Origin: Dokdonella immobilis
GTDB lineage: Bacteria > Pseudomonadota > Gammaproteobacteria > Xanthomonadales > Rhodanobacteraceae
NCBI RefSeq assembly: GCF_900115085.1
Contig: NZ_FOVF01000005.1
Span: 124,001 to 188,000 of the forward strand
Direction: 5' to 3'
Length of the DNA stretch: 64,000 bases
Both the position numbers and the translations under genes were made by a program. Within the stretch, counting starts at the first letter, position 1, and every line of letters starts with the position of its first letter. The notes beneath the pieces were generated by a model that was not told where the DNA came from, did not search any database, and worked only from the letters and a program-made list of their open reading frames with translations. This document shows, piece by piece, positions 1-10,240 of the stretch.

Positions 1-104
<104 letters not shown>

Positions 105-113
105 TTGGGGGCC

Positions 114-238
114 GGGATTCGGGATTCGAGATTCGGGATTCGTCGAAGCGGTTCTTCGCGAATTGCCGGGACTGGCCTGAAATCTCGCTTCTTGCTCTTG
201 CGAATCTCCAATCCCGAATCCCGAATCCCGAATCCCGG
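114..238. repeat. Heptamer repeat array pair between guaB and guaA
   Basis: Copies of GGGATTC (114-142) are followed about 60 bases later by the inverted form GAATCCC (201-238), so the two arms could pair into a long hairpin. The right arm stops five bases before the guaA start codon and leaves no room for a normal Shine-Dalgarno sequence. The same heptamer family recurs near 26.7, 30.8, 46.8 and 48.1 kb. Confidence 0.85.
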
Positions 239-242
239 CACC

Positions 243-1808
243 ATGAACCTTCACGACGACAAGATCCTGATCCTCGATTTCGGTGCGCAATACACGCAGC
301 TGATCGCGCGGCGCATCCGCGAGATCGGCGTCTATTGCGAGATCTGGGCCTGGGATCACGATCCGGCCGAGATCGCGGCCTTTGGGGCGAAGGGCATCGT
401 GCTTTCGGGAGGGCCGGAATCGACCACGTTGCATGGGGCGCCGAAGGCGCCGCAGGAAGTGTTCGACTCGGGCCTGCCGATCCTCGGCATCTGTTACGGC
501 ATGCAGACCCTGGCGGCCCAGCTCGGCGGGTCGACCGAAGCCGCCGACGCGCGCGAGTTCGGTCATGCCGAAGTCGAGGTCATCGACCGCGATGAATTGC
601 TGCACGGACTCAACGACCATCCGGGCAAACCGCCACGGCTGAACGTTTGGATGAGCCATGGCGATCATGTCGCCAAAGCACCGCCCGGTTTCGTCGTCAC
701 CGCACGCACCGACCGCATCCCGGTGGCCGCGATGGCCAACGAGGAAAAGCGCTGGTACGGCGTGCAGTTCCATCCGGAAGTCACCCATACGCGCCAGGGC
801 GAAACCCTGCTGCGCCGCTTCGTCGCCGAGATCTGCGGCTGCCGCACGCTGTGGACGGCGGCCAACATCATCGACGACCAGATCGCCCGCGTGCGCGAGA
901 AGGTCGGCAATGACGAGGTCATCCTCGGCCTCTCCGGTGGCGTCGATTCCTCGGTCGTCGCCGCCCTGCTGCATCGGGCCATCGGCGAGCAGCTGACCTG
1001 CGTATTCGTCGACACCGGTCTGCTGCGCTGGCAGGAGGGTGACCAGGTCATGGCCATGTTCGCCGAGCACATGGGCGTCAAGGTGATCCGCGTCAACGCC
1101 GCGCAACGCTATTTCGATGCGCTGAAAGGCGTTGCCGACCCGGAGGCCAAGCGCAAGATCATCGGCAACCTGTTCATCGAGATCTTCGACGAGGAGTCCG
1201 CGAAACTGGCCAATGCACGCTGGCTCGCGCAGGGCACGATCTATCCCGACGTGATCGAGTCGGCCGGCAGCGGCACCGGCAAGGCGCACGTGATCAAGAG
1301 CCACCACAATGTCGGTGGCCTGCCGGCGCACATGAAGCTCGGCCTGGTGGAACCCTTGCGCGAACTGTTCAAGGACGAGGTGCGCCGGCTCGGCGTGGAA
1401 CTCGGCCTGCCGCGCGCGATGGTCTATCGGCATCCGTTCCCGGGGCCGGGCCTCGGCGTGCGCATCCTCGGCGAGGTCAAACCCGAATATGCCGAACTGC
1501 TCGCCCGTGCCGATGCAATTTTCATCGAGGAACTGCGCAAGGCCGACCTCTACGACAAGACCAGCCAGGCCTTCGCCGTGTTCCTGCCGGTCAAGTCGGT
1601 CGGCGTGGTCGGCGATGCGCGCGCCTACGAATGGGTCATCGCCCTGCGCGCGGTCGAGACCATCGACTTCATGACCGCGCACTGGGCCCATCTGCCGTAC
1701 GACTTCCTCGGCACGGTATCGAACCGCATCATCAACGAACTGCGCGGCATCTCGCGCGTGGTCTACGACATCAGCGGTAAACCGCCCGCGACGATCGAGT
1801 GGGAGTGA
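243..1808 (+). CDS. guaA: GMP synthase (glutamine-hydrolysing)
   Basis: 521 residues, close to the family norm of about 525. It converts XMP, ATP and glutamine to GMP in the cytoplasm. The N-terminal class I glutamine amidotransferase domain has the nucleophile motif GICYGMQ and the His/Glu motif FHPEV. The synthetase half begins near residue 210 with the ATP-pyrophosphatase P-loop GLSGGVDSS, and the C-terminus ends KPPATIEWE as in typical GuaA. The frame is open further upstream, but that extension is translated heptamer repeat, so I chose ATG 243, which starts [20 protein letters not shown]. It is adjacent to guaB, although the repeat array may separate or modulate their expression. Confidence 0.97.
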   Translation: MNLHDDKILILDFGAQYTQLIARRIREIGVYCEIWAWDHDPAEIAAFGAKGIVLSGGPESTTLHGAPKAPQEVFDSGLPILGICYGMQTLAAQLGGSTEAADAREFGHAEVEVIDRDELLHGLNDHPGKPPRLNVWMSHGDHVAKAPPGFVVTARTDRIPVAAMANEEKRWYGVQFHPEVTHTRQGETLLRRFVAEICGCRTLWTAANIIDDQIARVREKVGNDEVILGLSGGVDSSVVAALLHRAIGEQLTCVFVDTGLLRWQEGDQVMAMFAEHMGVKVIRVNAAQRYFDALKGVADPEAKRKIIGNLFIEIFDEESAKLANARWLAQGTIYPDVIESAGSGTGKAHVIKSHHNVGGLPAHMKLGLVEPLRELFKDEVRRLGVELGLPRAMVYRHPFPGPGLGVRILGEVKPEYAELLARADAIFIEELRKADLYDKTSQAFAVFLPVKSVGVVGDARAYEWVIALRAVETIDFMTAHWAHLPYDFLGTVSNRIINELRGISRVVYDISGKPPATIEWE

Positions 1809-1819
1809 ATTGACGCGCC

Positions 1820-2020
1820 GTGCCGTCGGCACGGCTGATCGAGGTCGCACGGGATCCGGTCGGCTTGACTGATGTGACCGACATTGTGGGCGTGTCGAAG
1901 CAGAGCATGCGCAAGTCGATGCTGGCCCATCCGGGCGATTCCAGGCGTCGGTACATGAGGGCAGCGCGTCACCATTGCCCCACATTCATGCTCACGCATC
2001 GCGCTGTTCCGGGCCTCCGT
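1820..2020 (+). pseudogene. Remnant of a helix-turn-helix regulator (frameshifted)
   Basis: The frame starting at 1820 encodes a helix-turn-helix-like stretch (ARLIEVARDPVGLTD, then VTDIVGVSKQSMRKSML), and after about 1930 the plausible continuation (FQASVHEGSAS) lies in the next frame. That order resembles small site-specific DNA-binding proteins that read 'GLTDVA..xGxSRQNMRKLM...FPAPVHEGS'. The N-terminal part is missing and the C-terminal part is out of frame and degenerate, so I read it as a decayed gene fragment. The remaining sequence from 2020 to 2365 shows no supportable gene apart from the hairpin at 2318-2341. Family assignment is from memory of the motif. Confidence 0.45.
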
Positions 2021-2317
2021 CTTTGCTTCGCACTGCTCGGATGGCCCTCCAGCCCCGTTTTGCGATCGCGGCCTGCGCGCTCCACTTGCCCGGCAAGTCC
2101 GCGTGGGAGGAGAGGGCGCTCTTCCTTTTGTTCCCTTCACCCTATAACGGCGTTCTCGCCGTCAAGGGCTGTGCGCCGCTGGCGCTTGTGGCCTCGGGGC
2201 CGGCTTCGGCCTCCTGACTGCTCCCTCTGAGTCGAATCGGGGTTTCCTATAGACAGACACGATCGGGGGTGTACTCGACGCAGTGTCGTCGGTACTCGAT
2301 TTTTCGCCAGCAAGCCG

Positions 2318-2341
2318 AAGGCCGCGCCATTGCGCGGCCTT
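2318..2341 (-). terminator. Hairpin downstream of the SDR gene
   Basis: Perfect 10-bp stem AAGGCCGCGC / GCGCGGCCTT with a 4-base loop, 24 bases after the stop of the leftward SDR gene. There is no strong U-tract directly after it on that strand, so the call rests on stem strength and position. Confidence 0.55.
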
Positions 2342-2365
2342 CTCATGTTCGAAAACCACCGGGTA

Positions 2366-3121
<756 letters not shown>

Positions 3122-3191
3122 GGTGGGGTCCCTTTCAGATTCGAGGCCGAACGGTTCGGCCTCTCGGGACGAAAAGATAGGATCGCGCCCT

Positions 3192-3242
3192 TTGTTCGAT
3201 AATATGGATAGAAACGTATACGGCATCCGGATTATCGAACAA
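3192..3242. promoter_or_regulatory. LysR-type operator: perfect 12-bp inverted repeat
   Basis: TTGTTCGATAAT (3192-3203) and its exact reverse complement ATTATCGAACAA (3231-3242) are separated by 27 bases in the divergent SDR/LysR intergenic region. The right arm ends on the first base of the LysR start codon. This position suits regulation of the SDR promoter and autoregulation. The region is clearly AT-richer than the genes around it. Confidence 0.7.
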
Positions 3243-4147
3243 TGAATCGCGCAGACCTCAATACGCTCTCGCAATTCCTCGCCGTCGCCCGGCACCGCAA
3301 CTTTCGCCGTGCCGCGGCCGAATTGGCGATGTCGACGTCGACGCTCAGCGAACGCATTCGCGATCTCGAGGAGCGCATGGGCGTGCGGCTGCTGAATCGG
3401 ACCACGCGCAGCACGTCGCTGACCGAAGAGGGACAGCGCCTGTTCGATCGGGTCGGCGATGCGATCGCCGTGCTCGACGATGCCGTCGGCCACACCGGCC
3501 TGCACGTCGGCGACTCGGCACTGTCCGGAATGATCCGCATCAACGGCCCGGCGCCCGCGCTCGAACTCAGGCTCATGCCCCTGATCACGTCGTTCCTGCG
3601 CGCGCACCCCGGCGTGCGCTTCGACATCGTCTCGGAAGGCGAACTCGTCGACGTCGTCGAGCGCGGATTCGATGCGGGCGTGCGCTACGACGATACGCTC
3701 GACCAGGACGTGGTCGCGGTGCGACTCGGTCGCGAGCAGCGCATGATCATCGCCGGCTCCCCGGACTACCTCGAACGTCAGGGCGTCCCTTCGAGCCCCG
3801 ACGACCTGCACGACCACGCCTGCATCGCACACCGCTTCGCGCGCGGCAACGTGTTGCCATGGTCGTTGCAGCGTGGCGCGGAAACGATCGAGTTCGTTCC
3901 CGATGGACGTCTCAGCGTGAATACGGCGGCGATGGCGCGAATCGGGGCGCTCGACGGCGTCGGACTGGTCTATTCCTTCGATGACGACCTTGAACGCGAC
4001 CTCGAAGAGGGTCGACTCGTCCGCGTGCTGGGCGACTGGACGCCGCCGTTTCCGGCGCCGTCGCTGTATTTCACCGAGCGGCGACTGATGCCGCGTGCAT
4101 TCCGGGCGTTCGTCGATCACGTCAGGCGTGAAACGCGGGAGGTCTGA
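3242..4147 (+). CDS. LysR family transcriptional regulator
   Basis: 301 residues, the usual LysR length. The N-terminal winged helix-turn-helix is clear (LNTLSQFLAVARHRNFRRAA, then TLSERIRDLEERMGVRLLNR), followed by the periplasmic-binding-protein-like effector domain from about residue 90 (RINGPAPALELRLMPLITSF). It is transcribed divergently from the SDR gene and shares a 120-bp control region containing a perfect palindrome, the classic layout for a LysR activator/repressor and its target. The effector cannot be told from sequence. LysR proteins paired with SDRs often respond to small electrophiles or aromatics, but that is inference. Confidence 0.93.
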   Translation: MNRADLNTLSQFLAVARHRNFRRAAAELAMSTSTLSERIRDLEERMGVRLLNRTTRSTSLTEEGQRLFDRVGDAIAVLDDAVGHTGLHVGDSALSGMIRINGPAPALELRLMPLITSFLRAHPGVRFDIVSEGELVDVVERGFDAGVRYDDTLDQDVVAVRLGREQRMIIAGSPDYLERQGVPSSPDDLHDHACIAHRFARGNVLPWSLQRGAETIEFVPDGRLSVNTAAMARIGALDGVGLVYSFDDDLERDLEEGRLVRVLGDWTPPFPAPSLYFTERRLMPRAFRAFVDHVRRETREV

Positions 4148-4180
4148 CGCTCCTGGCATGGCCTTCCGGCGTCTTCATAG

Positions 4181-4743
4181 GGCTACACGAATCTCGGAAT
4201 TGGCCCGTCCCGCGGAGTCTGATCGGGCAAGTCGATCTCGATGCGGTCGACGTAGCACCAGCCCCAGCTTTCGGGTGGATCGTAGCCTCGATGATCGGAC
4301 GGCCGGTGGCGTCGCAGTAGGCCGTGGCGCGCTTGTGCGGAGACGCGTCGCAGCAATCGGCGGGCCGCAGGTTCGGCACAGGCACGGGTGTGCACAAGCG
4401 TCTATCGATCGTCAGGCAGCCCTCAATGCCCGACGCACCGGAGTCACGATTGTGATCGTGGCGGTGAGGTCGCATCCCCTCATGGCGGGGGCCCGTGCGT
4501 GGCACTCGGAAATCGGCAGGGTGGGGTGATTTTCGTAGTCATCGCTCCAGCAGGCCAGCATGATCCTGGAACTGTGTAGAAGGCCATGGGATCACCGGAG
4601 TGGATGTGACCCGATGTGCCATCGGGACGGTGGAATTGAGTGCGAGCGACGATGGCGGTGAGCAGTCTGATCGCTGCAATGCTGCCCGGGCACTGGCATG
4701 ATGGCGCGCGTCCTCGCCCCTGAACGTTCAACCTGGCCCGCAT
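4181..4743 (-). pseudogene. Possible decayed coding region, unrecognised
   Basis: The 600-bp gap between the LysR gene and tadA shows protein-like stretches on the minus strand that need two frame changes to join. They are FHRPDGTSGHIHSGDPMAFY and following (about 4560-4660), then TIDRRLCTPVPVPNLRPADC and ATAYCDATGRPIIEA (about 4290-4420), then YDPPESWGWCYVDRIEIDL, which ends at a stop near 4183. The pieces are non-repetitive and have ordinary amino-acid composition, while the alternative frames are Arg-rich shadows. I do not recognise the protein. It could instead be non-coding DNA. Confidence 0.35.
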
Positions 4744-4752
4744 CCATCCTCA

Positions 4753-5241
4753 ATGGAACTGACTTTGCCAAACCCTTCGCCGGATTTCTCCGCCGATGAC
4801 GAGCGCTGGATGCGGCGGGCGCTGGAGCTTGCGGCCCACGCGCGCGACGCGGACAGCGAGGTGCCGGTGGGTGCCGTGCTGGTTGTCGACGGGCAGGTGA
4901 TCGGCGAAGGCTGGAACCGTAACATCACGCTCAACGATCCGAGTGCGCACGCCGAGATCCTTGCCTTGCGCGATGCCGGTGCCAAGCTCGGCAACTACCG
5001 TTTTCCGGGTGCGACCCTGTACGCGACACTGGAGCCGTGCGCGATGTGTGCGATGGCCCTGGTGCATGCGCGGGTCGCGCGGGTCGTGTATGCCGCAGCG
5101 GATCCGAAAACCGGTGCTGCGGGCAGCGTGTTCGATACCTTGATCTCGCCGCTGCACAACCATCGCATCGAGGTGGGGGCCGGTCTGCTCGCCGTGGAAA
5201 GCGGCACGATGTTGCGCGAGTTTTTCCGCAGCCGTCGCTAG
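4753..5241 (+). CDS. tadA: tRNA-specific adenosine deaminase
   Basis: 162 residues. Converts adenosine to inosine at the wobble position (A34) of tRNA-Arg(ACG), an essential decoding step. The zinc/catalytic motif HAE (His66, Glu68) and PCAMC (Cys96, Cys99) are both present, in the cytidine deaminase-like fold, with the VPVGAVLV strand before them. Length matches bacterial TadA (about 160-170). It stands alone between the decayed region and the convergent beta-helix gene. Confidence 0.95.
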   Translation: MELTLPNPSPDFSADDERWMRRALELAAHARDADSEVPVGAVLVVDGQVIGEGWNRNITLNDPSAHAEILALRDAGAKLGNYRFPGATLYATLEPCAMCAMALVHARVARVVYAAADPKTGAAGSVFDTLISPLHNHRIEVGAGLLAVESGTMLREFFRSRR

Positions 5242-5417
5242 CTTGCCGGCAGCCGGATGGTGGATGCGCTGCGCCAATCCAGCCTGCGCATGGGCGCGAT
5301 CGATCTGGGTGGAACGCAGGGCGGACACGCTTGGCGCATCCGCTGACCCTGCGTGGCGATCGGCATGCGCCGGCGCGTGACCGGATCGGGCTTGAGTGAG
5401 CGCGACTGCACGGCTGC

Positions 5418-6875
5418 TTAATCGAAGCCGTTGGCGAAGATCCGCACCGGTGCCTCGTAAGCGCCCACGTCGCAGAGTGCGATGCCATCGCCGTCGCCAT
5501 CCTGCGGGCGTGGCATGCCACGGGCGTCGTTTGTGATGCACAGTTCCTGCCCCAGCGCGGGATCGATGGCGGGCGATCCATAGGCGGGAGCCAGCGTGGC
5601 AGGGAACGCCGAACGGTCCAGTGCCAGCGATCCGGTGGGACCGACGCTGCCGCCAGACGCGGAAAGCACGTCGCATGTGCTCTCGAACAGGTTGGCACTG
5701 GTCGGGCCGGTCAGGACGATGGATTCCAACGCACAACTCGTCCCCGAACCGGCGGCGGTGGGGCCGAACAGCGACCATGCCCACTCCGTCACCTCCACGC
5801 CGCTCAGCGCCAGATTCGCGCCGATGGCGGCCTGGTTGCCCGTGAAGCTCAGGTGTCGGGCACCCAGTCCACCTGGCGCCAACGCGAACAGCGCACCTCC
5901 GGCGCCGTCGTTGGCGCGATTGCCGCTGAAGCTGACATTGAGCATGGCCAGGCGCCCGCCCTGGCTGACCAGCGCTCCGCCGCCGATGGTCTCGCCGGAA
6001 ACGTTGTTGTCGATGAAGCCGACATTGGTGATGTCCAGCAAACACTCGCTTTCCAGGCATGCCACCACCGCCGCGCCGCCAGCCGAGAGTACGCCGTCGG
6101 CATCGGCATCAATCACGCGATTGGATTCAAACTCGACGTTTTTGAGCAACACCAGCGAGGTCGTGGCCGCATATGCGGCCCCGCCCAGTCCCTGCACGAC
6201 ACCGCCCACACGCTCCGCCACGTTGTCGGAAAAGCGCGTGGAGGTGATTTTGACGCGCTGGCCATTGAGCGCGACCGCGCCGCCGAACATGTCCCTCCGG
6301 TTGCTGTTGCCGACGACGCCGATACTGTTGCCTTCGAAAATGCTGTTGTCGATGAACGTGGTGCTGCCGGCGCTGAACCAGGCGATCGCACCGCCGTACG
6401 CATTGCCCTGGTTGGCGACGGCCTTGCAGCCTTCGAAACGCGATTCGTACACGAGGAGATCGGTGCCGGTGGCAGGGGAGGAATACCACAGGCATCCGCC
6501 CACTCCCGTCGTTGTGCGCCCGCGCTGGAAGGTGAGGCCGCGCAAGGTGATTTCGCGCGTACCAGCTGCCACCGTGAGGATACGCACGGCGTTGCGTCCA
6601 TCCAGCACCGGCGCACGGCCATTGCCTTCGATCTTCAGGATGTCGTTCGACCACGTTGGCAACGTGGTCTGCAGTTCGATGACGCCGCCAACAGGGAACG
6701 GCGCATTGAACTGGATGAGGCGGGGATACGTGGTATCCGTGCCCGCATCGATCAGCGCCTGCCGCAGCGAACCCGCGCCGCTGTCGGCGGTACTGGTGAC
6801 GCTGAAGGTGGCCGCGTGCGAGAGCAGGGGCAGCGTGAAGGCGAGGACGACGGGCCATGGGCAGAAGCGACGCAT
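5418..6875 (-). CDS. Secreted right-handed beta-helix protein
   Basis: 485 residues with a signal peptide (MRRFCPWPVVLAFTLPLLSHA, cut before ATFSVTST). The mature part begins with the TSTADSGAGSLRQAL motif seen in many secreted parallel beta-helix ('choice-of-anchor Q'-type) proteins. It continues with repeated strand-turn units such as ITLRGLTFQRG, FIDNSIFEGNSIG and MLNVSFSGNRAND, and ends in CDVGAYEAP. The extreme C-terminus is RIFANGFD, very like the kelch protein at 54.9-56.1 kb. The start was set at the ATG opening the signal peptide; the longer frame runs into the neighbouring promoter region. Probably surface-exposed or exported. No catalytic residues can be assigned. Confidence 0.85.
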   Translation of the reverse strand: MRRFCPWPVVLAFTLPLLSHAATFSVTSTADSGAGSLRQALIDAGTDTTYPRLIQFNAPFPVGGVIELQTTLPTWSNDILKIEGNGRAPVLDGRNAVRILTVAAGTREITLRGLTFQRGRTTTGVGGCLWYSSPATGTDLLVYESRFEGCKAVANQGNAYGGAIAWFSAGSTTFIDNSIFEGNSIGVVGNSNRRDMFGGAVALNGQRVKITSTRFSDNVAERVGGVVQGLGGAAYAATTSLVLLKNVEFESNRVIDADADGVLSAGGAAVVACLESECLLDITNVGFIDNNVSGETIGGGALVSQGGRLAMLNVSFSGNRANDGAGGALFALAPGGLGARHLSFTGNQAAIGANLALSGVEVTEWAWSLFGPTAAGSGTSCALESIVLTGPTSANLFESTCDVLSASGGSVGPTGSLALDRSAFPATLAPAYGSPAIDPALGQELCITNDARGMPRPQDGDGDGIALCDVGAYEAPVRIFANGFD

Positions 6876-7102
6876 GTACACACTCCGGAAATTCGACGAC
6901 GAGACGGAAAAAACAGGAAACAGCGCCGAAACCGGACAGGGCGCGGACTTCGTCACGGCTGCGAAGTTGCGAGCCCGGCGTGGAAGCTGCCCGGGAGCCT
7001 GGGCGGCAAGAAGCCGACCCGGCTGCAAGCACGCCAGGCGAATCCGCGATTGCGCCTCGTCACGTGCGGAATGACGCCACAAAACCCCCTACACTCCCGC
7101 GC

Positions 7103-7675
7103 ATGACCTCCCATGACGCAACGCCCGCTGCCGCTCGTCCTGCGCTCGAAGATCCCGGTCTGCGTGCGCTGATGGATCTGTTTTATGGAGATCTGCGCCG
7201 CATTGCGCGCCGCGAGCGGTTCCGCGCCGGGGCAGGTGCCACGCTGTGCACCACGGCGCTGGTCAACGAAGCCTGGCTGAAGCTTCAACGCACTCCCGCC
7301 TGGCAGGATCAGCGGCATTTCCTGGCGACCGCCGCCCTGGCGATACGGCAGGTACTGGTGAGCGACGCGCAGGCGCGCTTTTCCTTCAAGCGCGGCCAGG
7401 GTGAAAGCCCGATGAGCCTCGGCGAGGAAGGCATGCAGGTTCCGGATGCCGCGGATGAACAGATCGTGCAGGTCAATGATGCACTGGAACGACTTGCCGC
7501 CTTGAGTCCGCGCCTGGCGCAGGTGGTGGAGTGTCGCTTCTTCGCCGGCTACAGCGAATCCGAAACCGCGCAGGCGATGGGGCTCACCGATCGCACCGTG
7601 CGTCGCGACTGGGTGAAGGCGCGGGCTTGGCTGTTTCGCGAATTGGGCGAGGGCGCAGCCGATGGGCATGTCTGA
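7103..7675 (+). CDS. ECF-family RNA polymerase sigma factor
   Basis: 190 residues. Region 2 is represented by LMDLFYGDLRRIARRERFR and TALVNEAWLKL, and region 4 by LSPRLAQVVECRFFAGYSES followed by the recognition helix LTDRTVRRDWVKARAWL. This matches the ECF group commonly encoded beside Ser/Thr protein kinases, which lacks an anti-sigma factor gene. The stop overlaps the kinase start by 14 bases, so the pair is one transcription unit, and the kinase is the natural candidate to control the sigma factor. Start ATG 7103 is the first in-frame Met outside the repeat-free upstream leader. Confidence 0.88.
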   Translation: MTSHDATPAAARPALEDPGLRALMDLFYGDLRRIARRERFRAGAGATLCTTALVNEAWLKLQRTPAWQDQRHFLATAALAIRQVLVSDAQARFSFKRGQGESPMSLGEEGMQVPDAADEQIVQVNDALERLAALSPRLAQVVECRFFAGYSESETAQAMGLTDRTVRRDWVKARAWLFRELGEGAADGHV

Positions 7676-10049
7676 ATCGGCACGCTTCGCCCGCGTCGAA
7701 GCCTTGCTCGATGCGGCGCTCGAACAACCCGAAGGCGAACGTGAATCCTTCCTCCATCTGCAGGAATCCGATGCGGCGATTCGCACCGAAGTGCTGGAAC
7801 TGCTGCGCGCCGTGTCTGCGTCCGAAGGCTTCCTCGAAGCATCCGCCGTGCCAGGAGGCGAACACGAAGGTTGTCGCGTGGGCGCATGGAAGCTGGTTCG
7901 CCGCATCGGGCGCGGTGGCATGGGCGAGGTCTGGCTGGGCGAACGCGATGATGGCCGCTTCGAGCAACAGGTGGCAGTAAAGCTGCTGCGCCACGGCGTT
8001 GAGGATGCGCCGCGGTTCCTGCGCGAGGCACGCCTGCTGGCGCGGCTGCAACATCCCGACATCGCGCGCCTGATTGATGCAGGCAGCCTGCCCGATGGCG
8101 CGCCGTACATGGTGATGGAACTCGTCGAAGGCGTGCCCGTGTCGCGCCATTGCCGCGAGCGCGGGCTGGAACTTCCCGCCCGGTTGGCGCTGTTCGCGCA
8201 AATCTGCGAAACGGTGGCGTTCGCGCACCGGCATCTCATCGTCCATCGCGATTTGAAGCCGGACAATATCCTGGTGCGTGCCGATGGCCAGCCCATGCTG
8301 CTGGATTTCGGCATCGCGCGTCCGATCGACGCGGCCCACGGCGATACCCGCGACTTGCGCCTCACGCCGCAGTATGCCGCGCCCGAACAGCTTTCCGGTG
8401 GCGAACAAAGCACTCTCACCGACGTGTACGCGCTGGGCGTCCTGCTGCATGAACTGCTCATCGATCGTTCGCCCTGGGGCGAGCTGGCCGGCGCGGGCGT
8501 GCTGGCGCTGCTGCAACGCGCACAGGCCGGACCGCCGCCGTCGCCAAGTTCGCAAGCGGCATCGAAGACCGCGGCAAGAAAGTTGCGCGGCGATCTGGAT
8601 GCCATCGTCCACAAGGCGCTGCGGCCCGAACCTGCGGCGCGCTACGAATCCGCCGAGGCCTTGGCGCAGGACGTGCGCCGACATCTTGAGCACGCGCCAG
8701 TCGCCGCACGCGGTGGCGCGTTCGGCTATCGTGCGCGGCGCTTCCTGCGGCGCTACTGGCTGGCCGCAAGCGTGCTGCTGTTCGTCTTCGTCGGCCTCGT
8801 CGGCGCGCTCGCCGCGATCTCGATGGCGCGCCAGGAAGCACTGCGCGAACGCGATATTGCGCAGGTGGAGGCTCGTCGCAGCAAGGCCGTGCGCGATTAC
8901 CTGGCTCACATGTTCCGCGACGCCGGGCAGCACGCCCGCGACGGCGAACCGCTAACCGCCAAGCAGGTGCTCGACCAGGCCGCCGCGCGCGTGCAGGACA
9001 GTTTTGCCGACGACCCGGCCACCGACGCGCAAGTCCTCAAAGCCCTTGGCGAGCTGCATTTCTATCTGGGTGATTACTCTGCCGCCGAGCCGCTGCTGCG
9101 ACACTGGCTGGCCTTTGATGCCGTCATTGCCGATCCCGTCGCTGGTGCCGACGTGCGTTTCACGCTTGCCGAAACCGTACATCGCATGGGCAATCCAGAC
9201 GAGGCTCGTGCGTTGCTCGAACAAGCGCAAGCATTCTGGAACACCGATCCCGAACGCCACGCCGACGTGCTGCTGACCTCGCGTGCCCTGCAGGCCCGCT
9301 TGCAGCGCGAGGCAGGCGATACGGCGGCGGCCCTTGAAACACTGGAGGCTGCGTTTGCACAACGCGTACAACACTCCGGTCGCGAACATTTCGAAACCGC
9401 CACACTTGCCACCAACATCGGCGCAGCATACGTGCAGGCCGGGCGCATCGATGAAGGCATTGCCGCATCACAGGAAGCAATGGCGCTGTGGCGCGCGTTG
9501 AAACTGGGATCCGGCAACGATGCCCTGAACACGCTCAACAACCTCGCCGCCGCGCAGTTCCGCAAGGGTGATCTGGCCGCCGCGCAAAGCGCCTTTGCCG
9601 AGGCCCTGGCCCTGCGTCGGCAATTGTTCGGCCCTTCTGCTGCGACGGCGGCATTGATCGGCAACTACGCCCGTACACTGCAAGGCCTGAAACGCTACGG
9701 CGATGCGCTGGAATATGCCGGCGAAGCGGAGGCCATGGCGCAACGGCACGCAGGTTCCGCCAGCCCGCTCACCCAGGCTGCACGCATCACCCGAGCCGAA
9801 TTGCTGCTCGTCCTGCAACGCCACGAGGATGTGGGCGAGCCGCTTGCCGCCTTCATGGCCGAAGACACCAGCGCCTTGCCTGCCTCGCTGCAGCTGCGTG
9901 CCGCCTTGGCGCGTACCGAAAACCATCGTCATCGCGGCGAAGCCGATGCGGCGCGGCAGGCGCTGGCGCAGGCCGACGCCCTGTTCGCCACGCTCGGTGC
10001 CGAAGCCGAACCTTTCCGTGCCAATCTGGAAGCGCTGCGCGCACCCTGA
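7662..10049 (+). CDS. Membrane Ser/Thr protein kinase with TPR-like sensor region
   Basis: 795 residues. The kinase domain spans about residues 75-345, with glycine loop IGRGGMGEVW (82-91), catalytic Lys107 in VAVK, HRDLKPDN (195-202) and DFG (215-217), all intact. One transmembrane segment lies at about 365-388 (YWLAASVLLFVFVGLVGAL). The C-terminal 400 residues are helical repeats resembling tetratricopeptide units (for example LGELHFYLGDYSAAEPLLRH, then similar 40-residue periods), predicted outside the membrane. Overlap with the ECF sigma gene suggests it phosphorylates that factor or its regulator. The signal it senses is unknown. Confidence 0.93.
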   Translation: MGMSESARFARVEALLDAALEQPEGERESFLHLQESDAAIRTEVLELLRAVSASEGFLEASAVPGGEHEGCRVGAWKLVRRIGRGGMGEVWLGERDDGRFEQQVAVKLLRHGVEDAPRFLREARLLARLQHPDIARLIDAGSLPDGAPYMVMELVEGVPVSRHCRERGLELPARLALFAQICETVAFAHRHLIVHRDLKPDNILVRADGQPMLLDFGIARPIDAAHGDTRDLRLTPQYAAPEQLSGGEQSTLTDVYALGVLLHELLIDRSPWGELAGAGVLALLQRAQAGPPPSPSSQAASKTAARKLRGDLDAIVHKALRPEPAARYESAEALAQDVRRHLEHAPVAARGGAFGYRARRFLRRYWLAASVLLFVFVGLVGALAAISMARQEALRERDIAQVEARRSKAVRDYLAHMFRDAGQHARDGEPLTAKQVLDQAAARVQDSFADDPATDAQVLKALGELHFYLGDYSAAEPLLRHWLAFDAVIADPVAGADVRFTLAETVHRMGNPDEARALLEQAQAFWNTDPERHADVLLTSRALQARLQREAGDTAAALETLEAAFAQRVQHSGREHFETATLATNIGAAYVQAGRIDEGIAASQEAMALWRALKLGSGNDALNTLNNLAAAQFRKGDLAAAQSAFAEALALRRQLFGPSAATAALIGNYARTLQGLKRYGDALEYAGEAEAMAQRHAGSASPLTQAARITRAELLLVLQRHEDVGEPLAAFMAEDTSALPASLQLRAALARTENHRHRGEADAARQALAQADALFATLGAEAEPFRANLEALRAP

Positions 10050-10240
10050 TCCTGACGACACCCTCGGCGGTGGTTGACGAACGGATGGCGTGGCCTGTTC
10101 CTGCCTGCAGCGGCGGACATCGATCACGCCTGGCGCTTCGACGTGCCGGATGCCGTGATCGAGAAGAGTGAAATTCGGGTCGAACAGCCGACCTGCCACG
10201 CCAGCGCCACTCCGATGACGACCCGCGAACCGCACGGAGG

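Noticed and set aside
3122-4159. Long N-terminal extension of the SDR gene on the minus strand
   Set aside because: The extension is antisense to the LysR gene and crosses the palindromic control region; the SDR motif already starts normally at 3121.
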